Shown: positions 54,090-64,000 of the stretch, one piece after another
How positions within the stretch are numbered: the stretch's first letter is position 1
Layout: each line of letters begins with the position of its first letter
From: Planococcus halocryophilus
Lineage (GTDB): Bacteria > Bacillota > Bacilli > Bacillales_A > Planococcaceae
DNA length: 64,000 nucleotides
Reading direction: 5' to 3'
NCBI RefSeq assembly: GCF_001687585.2
Contig: NZ_CP016537.2
Location: 1,212,001-1,276,000, forward strand
Made by a program: the position numbers and the translations under genes
The notes under the pieces: model-generated
The model's input: the letters and a program-made list of their open reading frames with translations, nothing else
Databases searched by the model: none
What the model was told of the DNA's origin: nothing

Positions 54090-54182
54090 CATTTCACCGC
54101 CTGTCAGATGCAATTAGTTTCATTATACATGAACGTTTGTCATTTTGGAAAAAAGCAGACAGAATTAGCTGTTTTTTCTAAA

Positions 54183-54207
54183 CAATTGAAATAATTCGCA
54201 TTCAATT
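54183..54207. promoter_or_regulatory. Inverted repeat in the acuA-acsA promoter region
   Basis: AATTGAA and TTCAATT are separated by 10 bp containing TTCGCA. It may bind a regulator (CcpA cre sites are known here in B. subtilis), but it does not fit the cre consensus. Weak. Confidence 0.3.
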
Positions 54208-54255
54208 GTGACATTGTTGTAGAATGTAAGTAATCAATGAGAAAGGGTGAATGGA

Positions 54256-55974
54256 ATGAAAGTTGAAGCATTACCAGCAAAATCAGGAGTACATCAATTA
54301 CATAATTATGAAGAGACAGCAGCTAACTTCGATTGGACAGAAGTCGAGAAGGAATTTAGTTGGTACAAAAGCGGCAAAGTAAATATGGCTCATGAAGCAA
54401 TTGATCGTCATGCTGAATCTGACCGAAAAAACAAAGTTGCTCTTTATTATAAAGATCAAAATAGAAATGAGTCGTATACATTTTATGAAATGAAGCGCAT
54501 GACCAACCGTGCGGCGAATTTGCTAAAAGCTAATTCAAACCTTGAAAAAGGAGATCGTATTTTCATTTTTATGCCACGTTCTCCGGAATTGTATTTCTTA
54601 ATGTTTGGGGCCTTGAAAATGGGTCTTATTGTTGGACCGCTTTTTGAAGCGTTCATGGAAGGGGCGATTTACGATCGTCTTGATGACAGCAAAGCCAAAT
54701 CGATTATTACAACCCCGGAGTTGTTAGAGCGTATTCCTTATGACCGTTTGCCAGAATTAGAAACAATTTTCCTAGTAGGGGATGATGTCAAAGAGCAAGA
54801 CGGTTACATTGATGTCATGAAAAATTTACCAGTTAGCTCTGATAAATTTGATGTTGAATGGTTAGACAAGGAAGACGGCTTGGTTCTCCACTATACCTCT
54901 GGATCTACGGGTAAGCCAAAAGGCGTCTTGCACGCCCAATATGCGATGGTCCAGCAATACCAAACAGGTAAATGGGTCTTGGATTTCAACGAAACTGATA
55001 TTTACTGGTGTACAGCTGACCCAGGTTGGGTAACTGGAACCGCTTACGGTGTATTCTCTCCTTGGCTAAATGGGGTTACTACGGTTATCCTTGGTGGAAG
55101 ATTTTCACCGGAAGGTTGGTATCAAGCGATTGAAGACTTTGGTGTAACGGTTTGGTATAGTGCGCCTACCGCCTTCCGCATGTTAATGGGAGCAGGAGAT
55201 GCATTAGTAAAAGAATACGATTTGTCTACACTTCGACATGTATTGTCAGTAGGTGAACCGTTAAACCCAGAAGTGGTGAGATGGGGAGCTCTAGTGTTTG
55301 ATAAACGCATTCATGATACATGGTGGATGACAGAAACAGGTGCGCAGACTATTTGTAACTATCCATCGATGACGATTAAACCAGGCTCTATGGGGAAACC
55401 AATCCCTGGACTGAATGTGGCTATTGTTGACGATCAAGGAAATGAATTGCCACCAAACCAAATGGGGAACTTGGCGATTGAAAAAGGTTGGCCATCAATG
55501 ATGCGCCAAATTTGGAACAACCCAGCGAAATATGATTCGTATTTCTTGAAGGATAAATGGTATGTGTCGGGAGATTCGGCTTATATGGATGAAGAAGGTT
55601 ATTTTTGGTTCCAAGGGCGTGTAGATGACGTTATTATGACTTCAGGAGAGCGTGTTGGACCGTTTGAAGTAGAAAGTAAATTGCTGGAACATCCAGCAGT
55701 TGCTGAAGCAGGGGTTATCGGTAAGCCAGATCCGATTCGTGGTGAAATCATCAAAGCGTTTGTGGCTTTGGTTGATGGATACGAACCATCAGAAGAGTTA
55801 GTGCAAGAAATTCAGCAGTTCGTTAAAAAAGGATTAGCCGCACACGCTGCGCCGCGCGAAATTGAGTTTAAAGACAAACTTCCGAAAACACGCAGTGGGA
55901 AAATTATGCGTCGTGTCTTAAAAGCTTGGGAATTGGATTTACCAGCTGGCGATTTGTCTACAATGGAAGATTAA
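54256..55974 (+). CDS. acsA: Acetyl-CoA synthetase
   Basis: ATG 54256 after GAAAGGGTGA. 572 residues of the AMP-forming family: LHYTSGSTGKPKGVLH (P-loop), WWMTETGAQTICNYP, GRVDDVIMTSGERVGPFEVES, and the C-terminal TRSGKIMRR whose Lys is the target of AcuA acetylation (family knowledge). It turns acetate and ATP into acetyl-CoA. Divergent from acuABC, with control by CcpA expected. Confidence 0.96.
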   Translation: MKVEALPAKSGVHQLHNYEETAANFDWTEVEKEFSWYKSGKVNMAHEAIDRHAESDRKNKVALYYKDQNRNESYTFYEMKRMTNRAANLLKANSNLEKGDRIFIFMPRSPELYFLMFGALKMGLIVGPLFEAFMEGAIYDRLDDSKAKSIITTPELLERIPYDRLPELETIFLVGDDVKEQDGYIDVMKNLPVSSDKFDVEWLDKEDGLVLHYTSGSTGKPKGVLHAQYAMVQQYQTGKWVLDFNETDIYWCTADPGWVTGTAYGVFSPWLNGVTTVILGGRFSPEGWYQAIEDFGVTVWYSAPTAFRMLMGAGDALVKEYDLSTLRHVLSVGEPLNPEVVRWGALVFDKRIHDTWWMTETGAQTICNYPSMTIKPGSMGKPIPGLNVAIVDDQGNELPPNQMGNLAIEKGWPSMMRQIWNNPAKYDSYFLKDKWYVSGDSAYMDEEGYFWFQGRVDDVIMTSGERVGPFEVESKLLEHPAVAEAGVIGKPDPIRGEIIKAFVALVDGYEPSEELVQEIQQFVKKGLAAHAAPREIEFKDKLPKTRSGKIMRRVLKAWELDLPAGDLSTMED

Positions 55975-55978
55975 TCAA

Positions 55979-56015
55979 AAAAGCAGCGGACAGTATTATC
56001 TGTCCGCTGCTTTTT
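55979..56015 (+). terminator. Terminator of acsA
   Basis: AAAAAGCAGCGGACAG / CTGTCCGCTGCTTTTT with loop TATTAT. Confidence 0.9.
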
Positions 56016-56020
56016 GAATT

Positions 56021-56058
56021 AAAAAAAACCCGATTCGCTAATAAAGCGAATCGGGTTA
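56021..56058 (-). terminator. Terminator of the PBP gene
   Basis: AACCCGATTCGCT / AGCGAATCGGGTT with an A-run on its left (U-run on the minus strand). Confidence 0.88.
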
Positions 56059-56064
56059 ATGTTG

Positions 56065-59000
56065 TTAGGCTGCGTCACCTTCGGCCGGTTTATCTGGTTT
56101 AGGGTCTGGTTTCGGTTCAGGATCCGGCTTTGGTTCAGGATCCGGCTTTGGTTCAGGATCTGGTTTTGGTTCAGGATCCGGTTTTGGTTCAGGATCTGGC
56201 TTTGGTTCAGGATCCGGTTTTGGTTCAGGATCTGGTTTTGGTTCAGGATCTGGTTTTGGCTCAGGATCCGGTTTTGGTTCAGGATCTGGCTTTGGTTCAG
56301 GTTTCGGTTCTGGCTTCGGCTCAGGTTTTGGTGCAGCGATGCTGACACTGTTTGAAGCCGCTGATTGTTTTCCTGTAATATCTACTGCAACAATCGTATA
56401 GCTTCCAGGAGAACCCGCCGTATAGGAATTGCTTTGAGCTTCTGAAATAGAAGCTATACGCGAACCATCTTTGTAAACTCTATAACCGACAACGTCATTT
56501 GATCCAGAGTTGGACCATGTAATGGTTTTTCCGTTAATAGCTGCTTGAACACCACCAGGAGCAGCGTCATCAGCTTTAAATTCGGCACTTGCAACAATCG
56601 AAGAGAATTTTGAGTTGCCTGGGAATAGTTTACTTGCATCGCCTCCAAGTGGAGCCATTATGCGATCGATGTATTTTTGTGAAACACCAATTCCACCGCC
56701 TGAGATAAAGTCGCTAGGTGTATTAGACAACACGGCAAAACGTTTACCATCAATTGTTGTATACGAACCGCTTGTAAAACTATCATCTTTTTCTGTAGGC
56801 AACATAGCTTTAGCGTTAAATAAATCTGAACGAACAAGTCCTGCATTTTTGCAGGCCTCATCTGGAGATAATCCAGAAATACCACAGAACGATTTGGTAA
56901 CAACTCCATCAGGCTGTTTAAATTTCTCTGAAGTGCCAACAAGTTCTGGTTTTGCATCGTAACTAGCGTTCATTAAGCGAGCCCATACTTGATTGACACG
57001 TAATGAAGCGGGTAAATCACGGTTTTCAAATTTTGATAACTTGATTTTTTCTGTATCGTAGCCAAGCCATAATCCCATTGTTACGTTCGGGTTATAACCG
57101 ACTAACCATACGTCTGTAGTACTTTGTGTAGTACCTGTTTTACCTGCAAAATCAGCATCGAATTTCAATAATCGATTTGCGCGATTTGCTGTACCACGGT
57201 CTGTTTTAAAGACATCGCGCAGCATATCTGTTAACACATAAGACGTAGCAGGCGTAAAGACTTCTTTTGTTTCTGTTTTATGTTCGTAAATAACGTTTCC
57301 ATCAGCGTCTTCGATTTTATCAATCATGGTTGGCTCTACATATTGACCGTTATTCGCAAACATTGCATAGCCATTAGTGATTTCTTCAATCGAAGCTTCA
57401 ATTCCACCGCCTAAAGCAGAAGCTAAATTATTGTTCTCATCTTCTAAAACGCGTGTAAAACCTGCATTCATCATATACTGAATTGGCATTTGTTGTTGAA
57501 TTTGAGCAAACAAGCGAATTGTCGGTAAGTTTTGAGATTGTGCTAACGCATCTCTTGCTGGCATAATTCCTTGTTCACTAGATGCGATAAAGTTGCTAGG
57601 ACTCCATATATCTTTGCCATCCATATATTCGAATTTTACATCGACAAGAGGGGATCCAGCACCAATTTGACCTAATTCAATCGCGGGAGCGTATACCAAT
57701 AAAGGTTTAACGGTAGAACCCATTGAGCGATATGCTGAAGTCGCATGATTTAACTTTTCAATTTCATGGTTTCGGCCACCAACAAAACTGATGATGCGTC
57801 CTGTGCCATTTTCAATCATAATACTACCAAGTTGAACAGGATATTCTTTGTCTATTACTTCTCCAACTTCGTTATAGCCTTTTCCTAATGCGGTTGTACC
57901 AAAAGATTCATACGATTTCTGAGCTTCTTCTTGAGCTAGGTAAATGTCTTTGTCAATCGTCGAGTGGATTCGATAACCATTAGATCTAACAGCTCGATCA
58001 GCTAGAATTGCGTATTCCTCATAAAGTTTGTTGTTTTCTTCTAATGTAATCGGGTCGATTCCATTTTGCTCCGCTAAAACGTCCATAATGATTCGAGATG
58101 CCCGTTTTTCAATTTCAACTGTGACAAAAGGGAACTCAGAGTATGAGCGTTTTTCGTCTTTGCGGAAATCAGCAACAATGTCATAAGCCATTGCTTCATC
58201 GTATTCTTTTTGTGTAATGTATTCGGTTTCTTTCATACGGAAAAGAACAGTTCTCATTCGATCAAGTGCTGGAGCTAATGCATCTCCTTCTTTTACTACA
58301 CCACCTTCAGCGTATGGAGTGTATGTGTAAGGAGATTTTGGAATGCCGGCAATAAATGCTGATTGTGGCAAGTTTAAATCTTTAGCCGATACGTTGAATA
58401 TTCCTTTAGCCGCTGTTTCAATACCGGCAATGTGTGCACCTGAAGAAATTCGGCCATACGGAATGATGTTCAAATAGGCTTCCATGATTTCGTCTTTATC
58501 CATGAATTTCTCTAAACGCATAGCAAGAAGAATTTCTTTTGCTTTTCGCTCGTAAGAAACTTCGTTAGTTAAAATTTGGTTTTTAATCAATTGTTGCGTC
58601 AAGGTAGAACCACCTGTTTGGGTGTCTGCATTTGACACATCTTGCATCAAACCGCGGAAAATAGCTTTTGGAACGATTCCTTCGTGTTCAAGGAAATACT
58701 CATCTTCAGTTGCCAGAACAGCATCTATTGCATAATCTGATACATTGTCTAATGAAGTAACTCTACGTTCCAAATCTGTTTGAAGCTTTCCGAGATAAAC
58801 ATCATTGTCGAAAAACATTTCGGAAGTTTCTTCAAAACTATAAATTTCTTTTAGCATTTCTTCCTTAGGACGAAGCTTTTCCTCGTCTACCAGTGAAGCA
58901 AAATAACCTGCTCCAACAGAAGCGGCAAAAACACCGATTGTGACCAAGACAATCGCCAAAATCAATGCCAAATTCCAAAGAACGCCTGTCGTTATGCTCA

Positions 59001-59082
59001 TTCGTTTGAACCATTTTGTTGAAGTCAATTTATCGGTTGTTTCTTCAGCTTTTCCTAGCCAATACTTAAATTTATCACGCAC
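56065..59082 (-). CDS. Class A penicillin-binding protein with FnIII domain and EPKPDP tail
   Basis: 1005 residues: a cytosolic N-terminus and one membrane helix (about 28-53; [20 protein letters not shown]), glycosyltransferase-51 domain (about 75-260; [25 protein letters not shown]), transpeptidase (about 420-720) with STVK (Ser nucleophile), SQN and KTGTT, then a fibronectin-III-like domain (about 850-930) and a Pro-Glu-Lys-Asp repeat tail. It polymerises and cross-links peptidoglycan. The tail, about 11 hexapeptides, is unusual in length and may span the wall. Confidence 0.93.
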   Translation of the reverse strand: MRDKFKYWLGKAEETTDKLTSTKWFKRMSITTGVLWNLALILAIVLVTIGVFAASVGAGYFASLVDEEKLRPKEEMLKEIYSFEETSEMFFDNDVYLGKLQTDLERRVTSLDNVSDYAIDAVLATEDEYFLEHEGIVPKAIFRGLMQDVSNADTQTGGSTLTQQLIKNQILTNEVSYERKAKEILLAMRLEKFMDKDEIMEAYLNIIPYGRISSGAHIAGIETAAKGIFNVSAKDLNLPQSAFIAGIPKSPYTYTPYAEGGVVKEGDALAPALDRMRTVLFRMKETEYITQKEYDEAMAYDIVADFRKDEKRSYSEFPFVTVEIEKRASRIIMDVLAEQNGIDPITLEENNKLYEEYAILADRAVRSNGYRIHSTIDKDIYLAQEEAQKSYESFGTTALGKGYNEVGEVIDKEYPVQLGSIMIENGTGRIISFVGGRNHEIEKLNHATSAYRSMGSTVKPLLVYAPAIELGQIGAGSPLVDVKFEYMDGKDIWSPSNFIASSEQGIMPARDALAQSQNLPTIRLFAQIQQQMPIQYMMNAGFTRVLEDENNNLASALGGGIEASIEEITNGYAMFANNGQYVEPTMIDKIEDADGNVIYEHKTETKEVFTPATSYVLTDMLRDVFKTDRGTANRANRLLKFDADFAGKTGTTQSTTDVWLVGYNPNVTMGLWLGYDTEKIKLSKFENRDLPASLRVNQVWARLMNASYDAKPELVGTSEKFKQPDGVVTKSFCGISGLSPDEACKNAGLVRSDLFNAKAMLPTEKDDSFTSGSYTTIDGKRFAVLSNTPSDFISGGGIGVSQKYIDRIMAPLGGDASKLFPGNSKFSSIVASAEFKADDAAPGGVQAAINGKTITWSNSGSNDVVGYRVYKDGSRIASISEAQSNSYTAGSPGSYTIVAVDITGKQSAASNSVSIAAPKPEPKPEPKPEPKPDPEPKPDPEPKPDPEPKPDPEPKPDPEPKPDPEPKPDPEPKPDPEPKPDPEPKPDPEPKPDPKPDKPAEGDAA
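56085..56325 (-). repeat. 18-bp tandem repeat coding for the EPKPDP tail
   Basis: About ten to eleven units of GGTTCAGGATCTGGTTTT (plus-strand form) with third-position variants GGATCC/GGATCT and TTT/CTT. Copy number is likely to vary between strains. Shadow frames on both strands across this repeat were not called. Confidence 0.9.
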
Positions 59083-59195
59083 ATTATCACCCTCCTAAAA
59101 TCTTTTATAGTATATCATATTCTTATAATTGCATCTAAGCATATTGACAAGTTGCAATAATAAAGTAAAATACTAGTATATTTCATATTTAAACA

Positions 59196-59402
59196 GTGAA
59201 GAATCCGAAGTAGATTGTGCAGTTTTGTTTAGAGAGCTGGTGGGTGGTGAAAACCGGTCAAAATGCATGAATCGAATTACAGGTTTGGAGTTTACGGAAG
59301 TGCCCCGTTCGGCACATGATGAGAGGGAGACGAGGTTCTCCAAGCTGGGTGGTACCGCGCAATTGCGTCCCTGCATGAATTTTTCATGCAGGGGCTTTTT
59401 TA
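59196..59402 (+). promoter_or_regulatory. T-box leader (tyrosine) of tyrS
   Basis: T-box sequence GCTGGGTGGTACCGCG at 59344-59359. A TAC triplet (GAATTACAGG) lies at a plausible specifier position for tyrosine. The terminator arms CCTGCATGAA / TTCATGCAGG (59369-59392) end in T6. Confidence 0.88.
59368..59402 (+). terminator. T-box terminator before tyrS
   Basis: CCCTGCATGAA / TTCATGCAGGG and T-run, mutually exclusive with the antiterminator. Confidence 0.88.
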
Positions 59403-59442
59403 TGTGGATTTGTAAAACTCTCATCTGATTAATATATTATAA

Positions 59443-60720
<1,278 letters not shown>

Positions 60721-60729
60721 GAATAACTT

Positions 60730-60812
60730 AAAGGACAGCCGAATTTTGAACTGCACCGAAATTGTTAGACACAACTAACAATGGAGGTGCAGTTCATTTT
60801 GGGCTGTCCTTT
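60730..60812. terminator. Nested hairpin with IS-like inverted ends after tyrS
   Basis: Outer arms AAAGGACAGCC and GGCTGTCCTTT enclose TGAACTGCACC and GGTGCAGTTCA (60747-60796), which in turn enclose TTGTTAG / CTAACAA. The inner part looks like the two terminal inverted repeats of an insertion sequence joined back to back. It serves both tyrS and the convergent gene as a terminator. Confidence 0.55.
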
Positions 60813-60818
60813 AATATG

Positions 60819-61625
60819 TTATATTTGTTTTTCTTTGATAAAATGAGGCAATTCCATATCTTCGAATTCTTCTGGGTGAATTAGTTTTCCTAACCGGATA
60901 GCGCCTTCGATCAGACGAGGAGAAGGGCGGCAATACAATTCTTCTTCCATTACATGAATATGATCGATAGCTTTCATGCCAGTCCAACCTGGACGTTTTT
61001 TGACAAGTTCAGGTTTTACTTTTGACGTTAAGATGCCAACCCATGCGAGTAGAATATAATCGGGTTGACGCTCTAGTACATCTGCCCAATCGGTTTGAAT
61101 ATTGGCAGAATCCGTATCGTCAAAAAGATTACGAGCACCGGTCATACTGCTAATTTCAGTAAGCCAGTTAATGTTGCCAGGGGTGAATACAGGCTTTGGC
61201 CACCATTCCCAGTATAATGACGGACAAGTATTTGCTCGTTTTCCACGTGACTTGATGTCTTCGATAACGGCCAAGTATTCAGAATGGATTGCTGTCGCAT
61301 TGATTCCGCATGCATCTGCTACTTTTAATAAGTCTTTTCCAATTTCATCTAATGATTGTGGATCTAAGACAATGTGAGGGATGTTCCGTCTTACTAATTC
61401 ATCCACGTTTTTTTCCATTCCAGGAACGCTCAATGACGCCAACACTAAGTCGGGTTTTAACGCTTCGAGTTCGTTCATTCGAATGGATAAATCAGGGCCG
61501 AGTTTGGGCAATGTCGTAATTTCTTTTGGCCAGTCAGAATAATCATCAATACCTACGAGCATATGTTCAGCGTCTAGAAATGCTAAAAGTTCCGTGTTAC
61601 TTGGACAAATCGAAATAATTCGCAT
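60819..61625 (-). CDS. Cobalamin-binding periplasmic-type protein (BtuF-like)
   Basis: The start at 61625 has GGAGGTGG upstream and gives MRIISICPSNTELLAFL; the longer frame is rejected. 268 residues of the BtuF/helical-backbone binding fold (VLASLSVPGMEKNVDEL, PSLYWEWWPKPVFTPG, YILLAWVG). It lacks a signal peptide or lipobox, so a cytosolic role is likely and transport is doubtful. Known in Bacillales as a cobalamin-binding protein family; no ABC partner here. Confidence 0.78.
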   Translation of the reverse strand: MRIISICPSNTELLAFLDAEHMLVGIDDYSDWPKEITTLPKLGPDLSIRMNELEALKPDLVLASLSVPGMEKNVDELVRRNIPHIVLDPQSLDEIGKDLLKVADACGINATAIHSEYLAVIEDIKSRGKRANTCPSLYWEWWPKPVFTPGNINWLTEISSMTGARNLFDDTDSANIQTDWADVLERQPDYILLAWVGILTSKVKPELVKKRPGWTGMKAIDHIHVMEEELYCRPSPRLIEGAIRLGKLIHPEEFEDMELPHFIKEKQI

Positions 61626-61793
61626 CCAGCTCCACCTCCATTTTTTCAAGTTTACCATGACCAATGAAAAAAATTCTTCCTATTTGAAGAAACTGTGAAA
61701 ACAAAGTATCATAAGGAAGAAAGAACACAAGTTGTAAAATTCAGGAACGCTTTCTTCTATATAGTCTTTATCTATGAGGAAAGAGGGTCTTGG

Positions 61794-61818
61794 GTTTAAC
61801 TAACAGAAGTTCGGGTAG
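61794..61818 (+). promoter_or_regulatory. SigB-type promoter of the RsbR paralogue
   Basis: GTTTAA, 13 bp, GGGTAG: the same elements as at ytxG. It lies about 155 bp upstream of the start. Confidence 0.6.
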
Positions 61819-61892
61819 GTATACATGTGTTGATAAAATGTATTTCAATAAATTTATTAAACAATTGACTGGAAATAAATAGCGAGAGCGGG

Positions 61893-62000
61893 GTGAAGCT
61901 ATTGCCGAATCGATTAAAGAATGTGAACTTGCGTATTACGGTACCGAGTGTCGATTTGCAGCAATGGCTGTTAAATGTTGAAAGATCAAGACTTATATGA
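61893..62000 (+). CDS. Possible 35-residue leader frame
   Basis: GTG 61893 after GAGAGCGGG opens a frame to TGA 61998-62000 overlapping the next gene's start by 26 bp (VKLLPNRLKNVNLRITVPSV at its start). Small, with no known family; may be used for coupling or be chance. Confidence 0.25.
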   Translation: MKLLPNRLKNVNLRITVPSVDLQQWLLNVERSRLI

Positions 62001-62817
62001 ACACTTAAGCGGACGGACTTTGAAAATGACAGAAGACTGGTACAGTTCTTTAGACAAAAGCAAGGCCGGTGTTTATGGTTCGACGGACCCTGATAAAATA
62101 GCATTGTTAAAAAAACAAAATCATGAATTTCATCTTCGCTTTTGTACCATGTTTCAACAAGATTACAATGATTTTGAATCGAATTTTCAAGGTTGGATAG
62201 AATCCATTGTAAAAGATGAAGCTCATTTAGACACGCCAATTGTAGAAGTGATTGGTGAGTTTTTCCGTACACAAGATCAATATTTGGATGAGCTTGGAAA
62301 GTATGCATTAGCACACAAGGATCGAGTTAGTCATGAGAGATTGATGGAATGGACACAAGCGATTGTTCAAATCTTTAGTAAAGTGATTGTTGAATTTACG
62401 GATCAAAATTCGAAGGCTGCGGAAAAGCGCATGAACTCCCAACAACAGATGATTGTGGAAATGAGTGCGCCGGTTATTTTATTGGCGAATAAAATTGGTA
62501 TGTTGCCTTTAGTTGGAGAAATCACTCCGCATAGAGCAGAAATTATATTTGAAAAAGCTTTAGCTCAAAGTTCTAAACACGATTTGGAGAAATTGTTTAT
62601 CGATTTATCGGGTGTACCCATGATTGATACGATGGTCGCACAACAAGTATTTCAACTGATCAAAGGCTTGGAAATTATCGGCGTGAAAGTTGCTTTGTCA
62701 GGCATTAGCCCAGTGATTGCTCAAACTGCTGTGCAGTTGGGTATTAAGTTTATAGATATTGAAGTGTATAATACACTAGCTCATGCGTTAAAACAAAATC
62801 AAGTTGATTCGTTTTGA
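61975..62817 (+). CDS. RsbR-type stressosome protein with STAS domain
   Basis: 280 residues: an N-terminal helical (globin-like) sensor part (1-150) and a C-terminal STAS domain (about 165-275; SAPVILLANKIGMLPLVGEI, LFIDLSGVPMIDTMVAQQVF with the Thr phosphorylation site). It is a co-antagonist (RsbR paralogue) in the stressosome that controls SigB. ATG 61975 has a poor ribosome site; see the leader frame. A SigB-type promoter upstream suggests feedback. Confidence 0.88.
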   Translation: MLKDQDLYEHLSGRTLKMTEDWYSSLDKSKAGVYGSTDPDKIALLKKQNHEFHLRFCTMFQQDYNDFESNFQGWIESIVKDEAHLDTPIVEVIGEFFRTQDQYLDELGKYALAHKDRVSHERLMEWTQAIVQIFSKVIVEFTDQNSKAAEKRMNSQQQMIVEMSAPVILLANKIGMLPLVGEITPHRAEIIFEKALAQSSKHDLEKLFIDLSGVPMIDTMVAQQVFQLIKGLEIIGVKVALSGISPVIAQTAVQLGIKFIDIEVYNTLAHALKQNQVDSF

Positions 62818-62820
62818 TGA

Positions 62821-62859
62821 AAATCCCAAGAACCTTAATTGGCTCTTGGGATTTTTTTG
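62821..62859 (+). terminator. Terminator of the RsbR paralogue gene
   Basis: AAATCCCAAGA / TCTTGGGATTT with inner ACC/GGC and T8. Confidence 0.85.
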
Positions 62860-62883
62860 AATTTTATTTAAAGGGATGCTGGT

Positions 62884-63065
62884 TTTATTTGCGGGATGGG
62901 CTTGGTTGTTTGCAGATTCGAATAGTTTGTTTGCGTAAAAGCATGGATTGTTTGCAGGATAGGAGTTTATTTGCAATATAAAGCGGTTTGTTTGCAGCGG
63001 TGGGGGAGTTGTTTGCAGGATAGGGCGCTTTGTTTGCGCAATAACATAGTTTGTTTGCGTATTCC
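62884..63065. repeat. Imperfect repeats with core TTGTTTGC
   Basis: About nine units of ~20-23 bp, each with TTGTTTGC or TTATTTGC followed by a purine-rich half such as AGGATAGGNG. They lie between the two terminators and contain no credible gene; open frames on the minus strand here encode only repeated CKQ/ANK-type peptides. Confidence 0.75.
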
Positions 63066-63078
63066 AAAAACGAAAGAA

Positions 63079-63116
63079 AAAACCTCCCAAAACCTTGAAA
63101 GGTTTTGGGAGGTTTT
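63079..63116 (-). terminator. Terminator of rpsD
   Basis: AAAACCTCCCAAAACCTT and its exact 18-bp complement, with A-run on the left for minus-strand transcripts. Confidence 0.92.
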
Positions 63117-63132
63117 CGAAATCAAGTTGGAA

Positions 63133-63735
63133 TTAACGTGAGTAGTACTCAACGATCAACTGTTCGTTGATTTCAGCAGACAATTCGCTACGCTCTGGAA
63201 GGCGTACGAAAGTTCCTGTTTTGCTATCAGTATCGATAGTAACGTATTCAGGAACAAAGTTGTTTACTTCGATTGCTTCGTTTACTACATCAAGGTTGCT
63301 TGATTTTTCGCGGAAAGCAATTGTTTGTCCTGGTTTCACGCTGAATGACGGAATGTCAACGCGTTTGCCATCAACAAGGATGTGGCCGTGGTTTACGATT
63401 TGGCGAGCTTGGCGACGAGTGCGCGCAAGACCTAAACGATAAACAACGTTATCAAGGCGAGCTTCAAGAAGGATCATGAAGTTTTCACCGTGTTTACCAG
63501 GCATTTTACCAGCTTTGTTGAACAAAGTTTTGAACTGACGTTCTGTAACTCCGTACATGAAGCGTAGTTTTTGTTTTTCTTGTAGTTGCAAACCATATTC
63601 AGAAACTTTTCTGCGTTGGTTAGCACCGTGTTGACCTGGTGCGTAAGGGCGTTTTTCTAATTCTTTACCTGTGCCTGTAAGGGAAATTCCTAAGCGGCGT
63701 GACAGTTTCCATGATGGACCTGTATAACGAGACAT
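63133..63735 (-). CDS. rpsD: 30S ribosomal protein S4
   Basis: 200 residues; [26 protein letters not shown] start, [23 protein letters not shown], and the S4 RNA-binding domain [30 protein letters not shown]. It nucleates the 30S subunit by binding 16S rRNA and, in Bacillus, represses its own leader. Confidence 0.98.
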   Translation of the reverse strand: MSRYTGPSWKLSRRLGISLTGTGKELEKRPYAPGQHGANQRRKVSEYGLQLQEKQKLRFMYGVTERQFKTLFNKAGKMPGKHGENFMILLEARLDNVVYRLGLARTRRQARQIVNHGHILVDGKRVDIPSFSVKPGQTIAFREKSSNLDVVNEAIEVNNFVPEYVTIDTDSKTGTFVRLPERSELSAEINEQLIVEYYSR

Positions 63736-63914
63736 ATAAGTCTCCTCCTCTGTTTTTGGTTTTTAGAGTAAAATAAAAACCAGATGCATTCATGCTGCAA
63801 GCCATTTTATATTCTTGTACCTTCGCTCAGCAGCCAAAGAGTTACACGATACACCTGCTATGAGGAATAAAATGGACAAACACGCACATACAACTGCTGC
63901 GATTATTTTACACA
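63736..63914 (-). promoter_or_regulatory. rpsD leader, probable S4-binding autoregulatory RNA
   Basis: Between the promoter and the start codon is an unusually long leader. In B. subtilis the rpsD leader binds S4; the length and place fit. Structure was not worked out here. The small frame across it on the minus strand is not credible. Confidence 0.45.
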
Positions 63915-63920
63915 AAGAAT

Positions 63921-63950
63921 AGTATAACTGATTTTGGAACCTCAAGTCAA
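63921..63950 (-). promoter_or_regulatory. SigA-type promoter of rpsD
   Basis: On the minus strand TTGACT (63950-63945), 18 bp, TATACT (63926-63921). A good vegetative promoter with slightly long spacing. Confidence 0.75.
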
Positions 63951-64000
63951 CAGCAAGCCTTAGAATAGTTTGGAGCACTAGCTTTCTTTTTCTTATTAGA

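Noticed and set aside
54130..54146. TGAACGTTTGTCA as a cre site before acsA
   Set aside because: It is one base short of the cre consensus spacing; kept only as a possible degenerate site.
56019..56355. Frames rich in NQ/LVQD/FRIW repeats over the PBP tail
   Set aside because: Shadows of the 18-bp repeat in the wrong frames.
62788..63152. Minus-strand frames over the TTGTTTGC repeats
   Set aside because: Peptides only reflect the DNA repeat; no ribosome sites or family.
63790..63978. 62-residue minus frame upstream of rpsD
   Set aside because: Lies across the rpsD promoter and leader with no ribosome site.

Overview
The window is chromosomal DNA of a low-GC Gram-positive bacterium of the order Bacillales, most likely family Planococcaceae (a Planococcus/Planomicrobium-like organism). 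The evidence is a long block whose gene order matches the leuS-ytfP-ytgP-pepV-ytlR-trmB-ytnP-ytoP-ytpPQR-sftA-murC-ytxGHJ-aroA-ccpA-acuCBA-acsA-tyrS-rpsD neighbourhood of Bacillus subtilis. It also has T-box leaders before leuS and tyrS, SigB-type promoters, and AGGAGG-type ribosome sites with frequent TTG/GTG starts. This taxonomic call is inference from content, not from a search.

Layout. (1) About 1-12.75 kb is an AT-rich accessory array of some 22 small genes, mostly single-gene units facing both ways. They encode SMI1/KNR4 (SUKH), DUF4240, HEAT-like, cupin, GNAT, zinc-ribbon, lipoprotein, tiny membrane and unknown proteins. Almost every junction holds one of two repeat families. Fourteen good copies plus one decayed copy are a 34-bp site (13-bp inverted arms TGAATGTAACTTA and TAAGTTACATTCA around an asymmetric 8-nt spacer). 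All lie in the same direction whatever the gene strand, which is the architecture of a tyrosine-recombinase site. Four more junctions hold a 28-bp site (11+6+11) that resembles the XerC/XerD dif site, usually followed by a terminator and a conserved ACTTTTACGAACG box. I read this as an integron-like or dif-module-like cassette array, probably a store of orphan immunity-type genes. No recombinase for it lies in the window, and the array continues past the left edge.

(2) 12.9-22.7 kb is a mixed region: an ECF sigma factor split by a -1 frameshift on an exact U-UUU-UUA slippery heptamer; its anti-sigma protein fused to a catalytically dead signal-peptidase-like domain; msrA; an XRE regulator with a frameshifted membrane partner; an M23 murein hydrolase with a CwlO-like coiled coil; a haloacid dehalogenase; a peroxiredoxin; a degenerate serine resolvase; a SulP transporter with a UspA protein; and an MFS transporter.

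(3) 22.7-64 kb is conserved housekeeping DNA: ytqAB, an acetoacetate/succinyl-CoA transferase pair under a cre-like site, T-box-leuS, a flavoprotein, a MATE/YtgP flippase, rRNA pseudouridine synthase, pepV, dat, thpR, a lipid kinase, trmB, a lactonase, an M42 peptidase, ytpPQR, sftA, murC, the SigB-type ytxGHJ operon, aroA (chorismate mutase-DAHP synthase), ccpA, the acuCBA/acsA acetate-utilisation divergon, a class A PBP with a Pro-rich tail, T-box-tyrS, a cobalamin-binding protein, an RsbR-type stress regulator behind a SigB-type promoter, and rpsD with its leader.

Themes. Carbon control is local: ccpA sits beside acuCBA/acsA, and a cre-like site precedes the CoA-transferase genes. General stress is represented by ytxGHJ and the RsbR paralogue, both with GTTTAA/GGGTAG promoters. 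The left array is the unusual part of the window.
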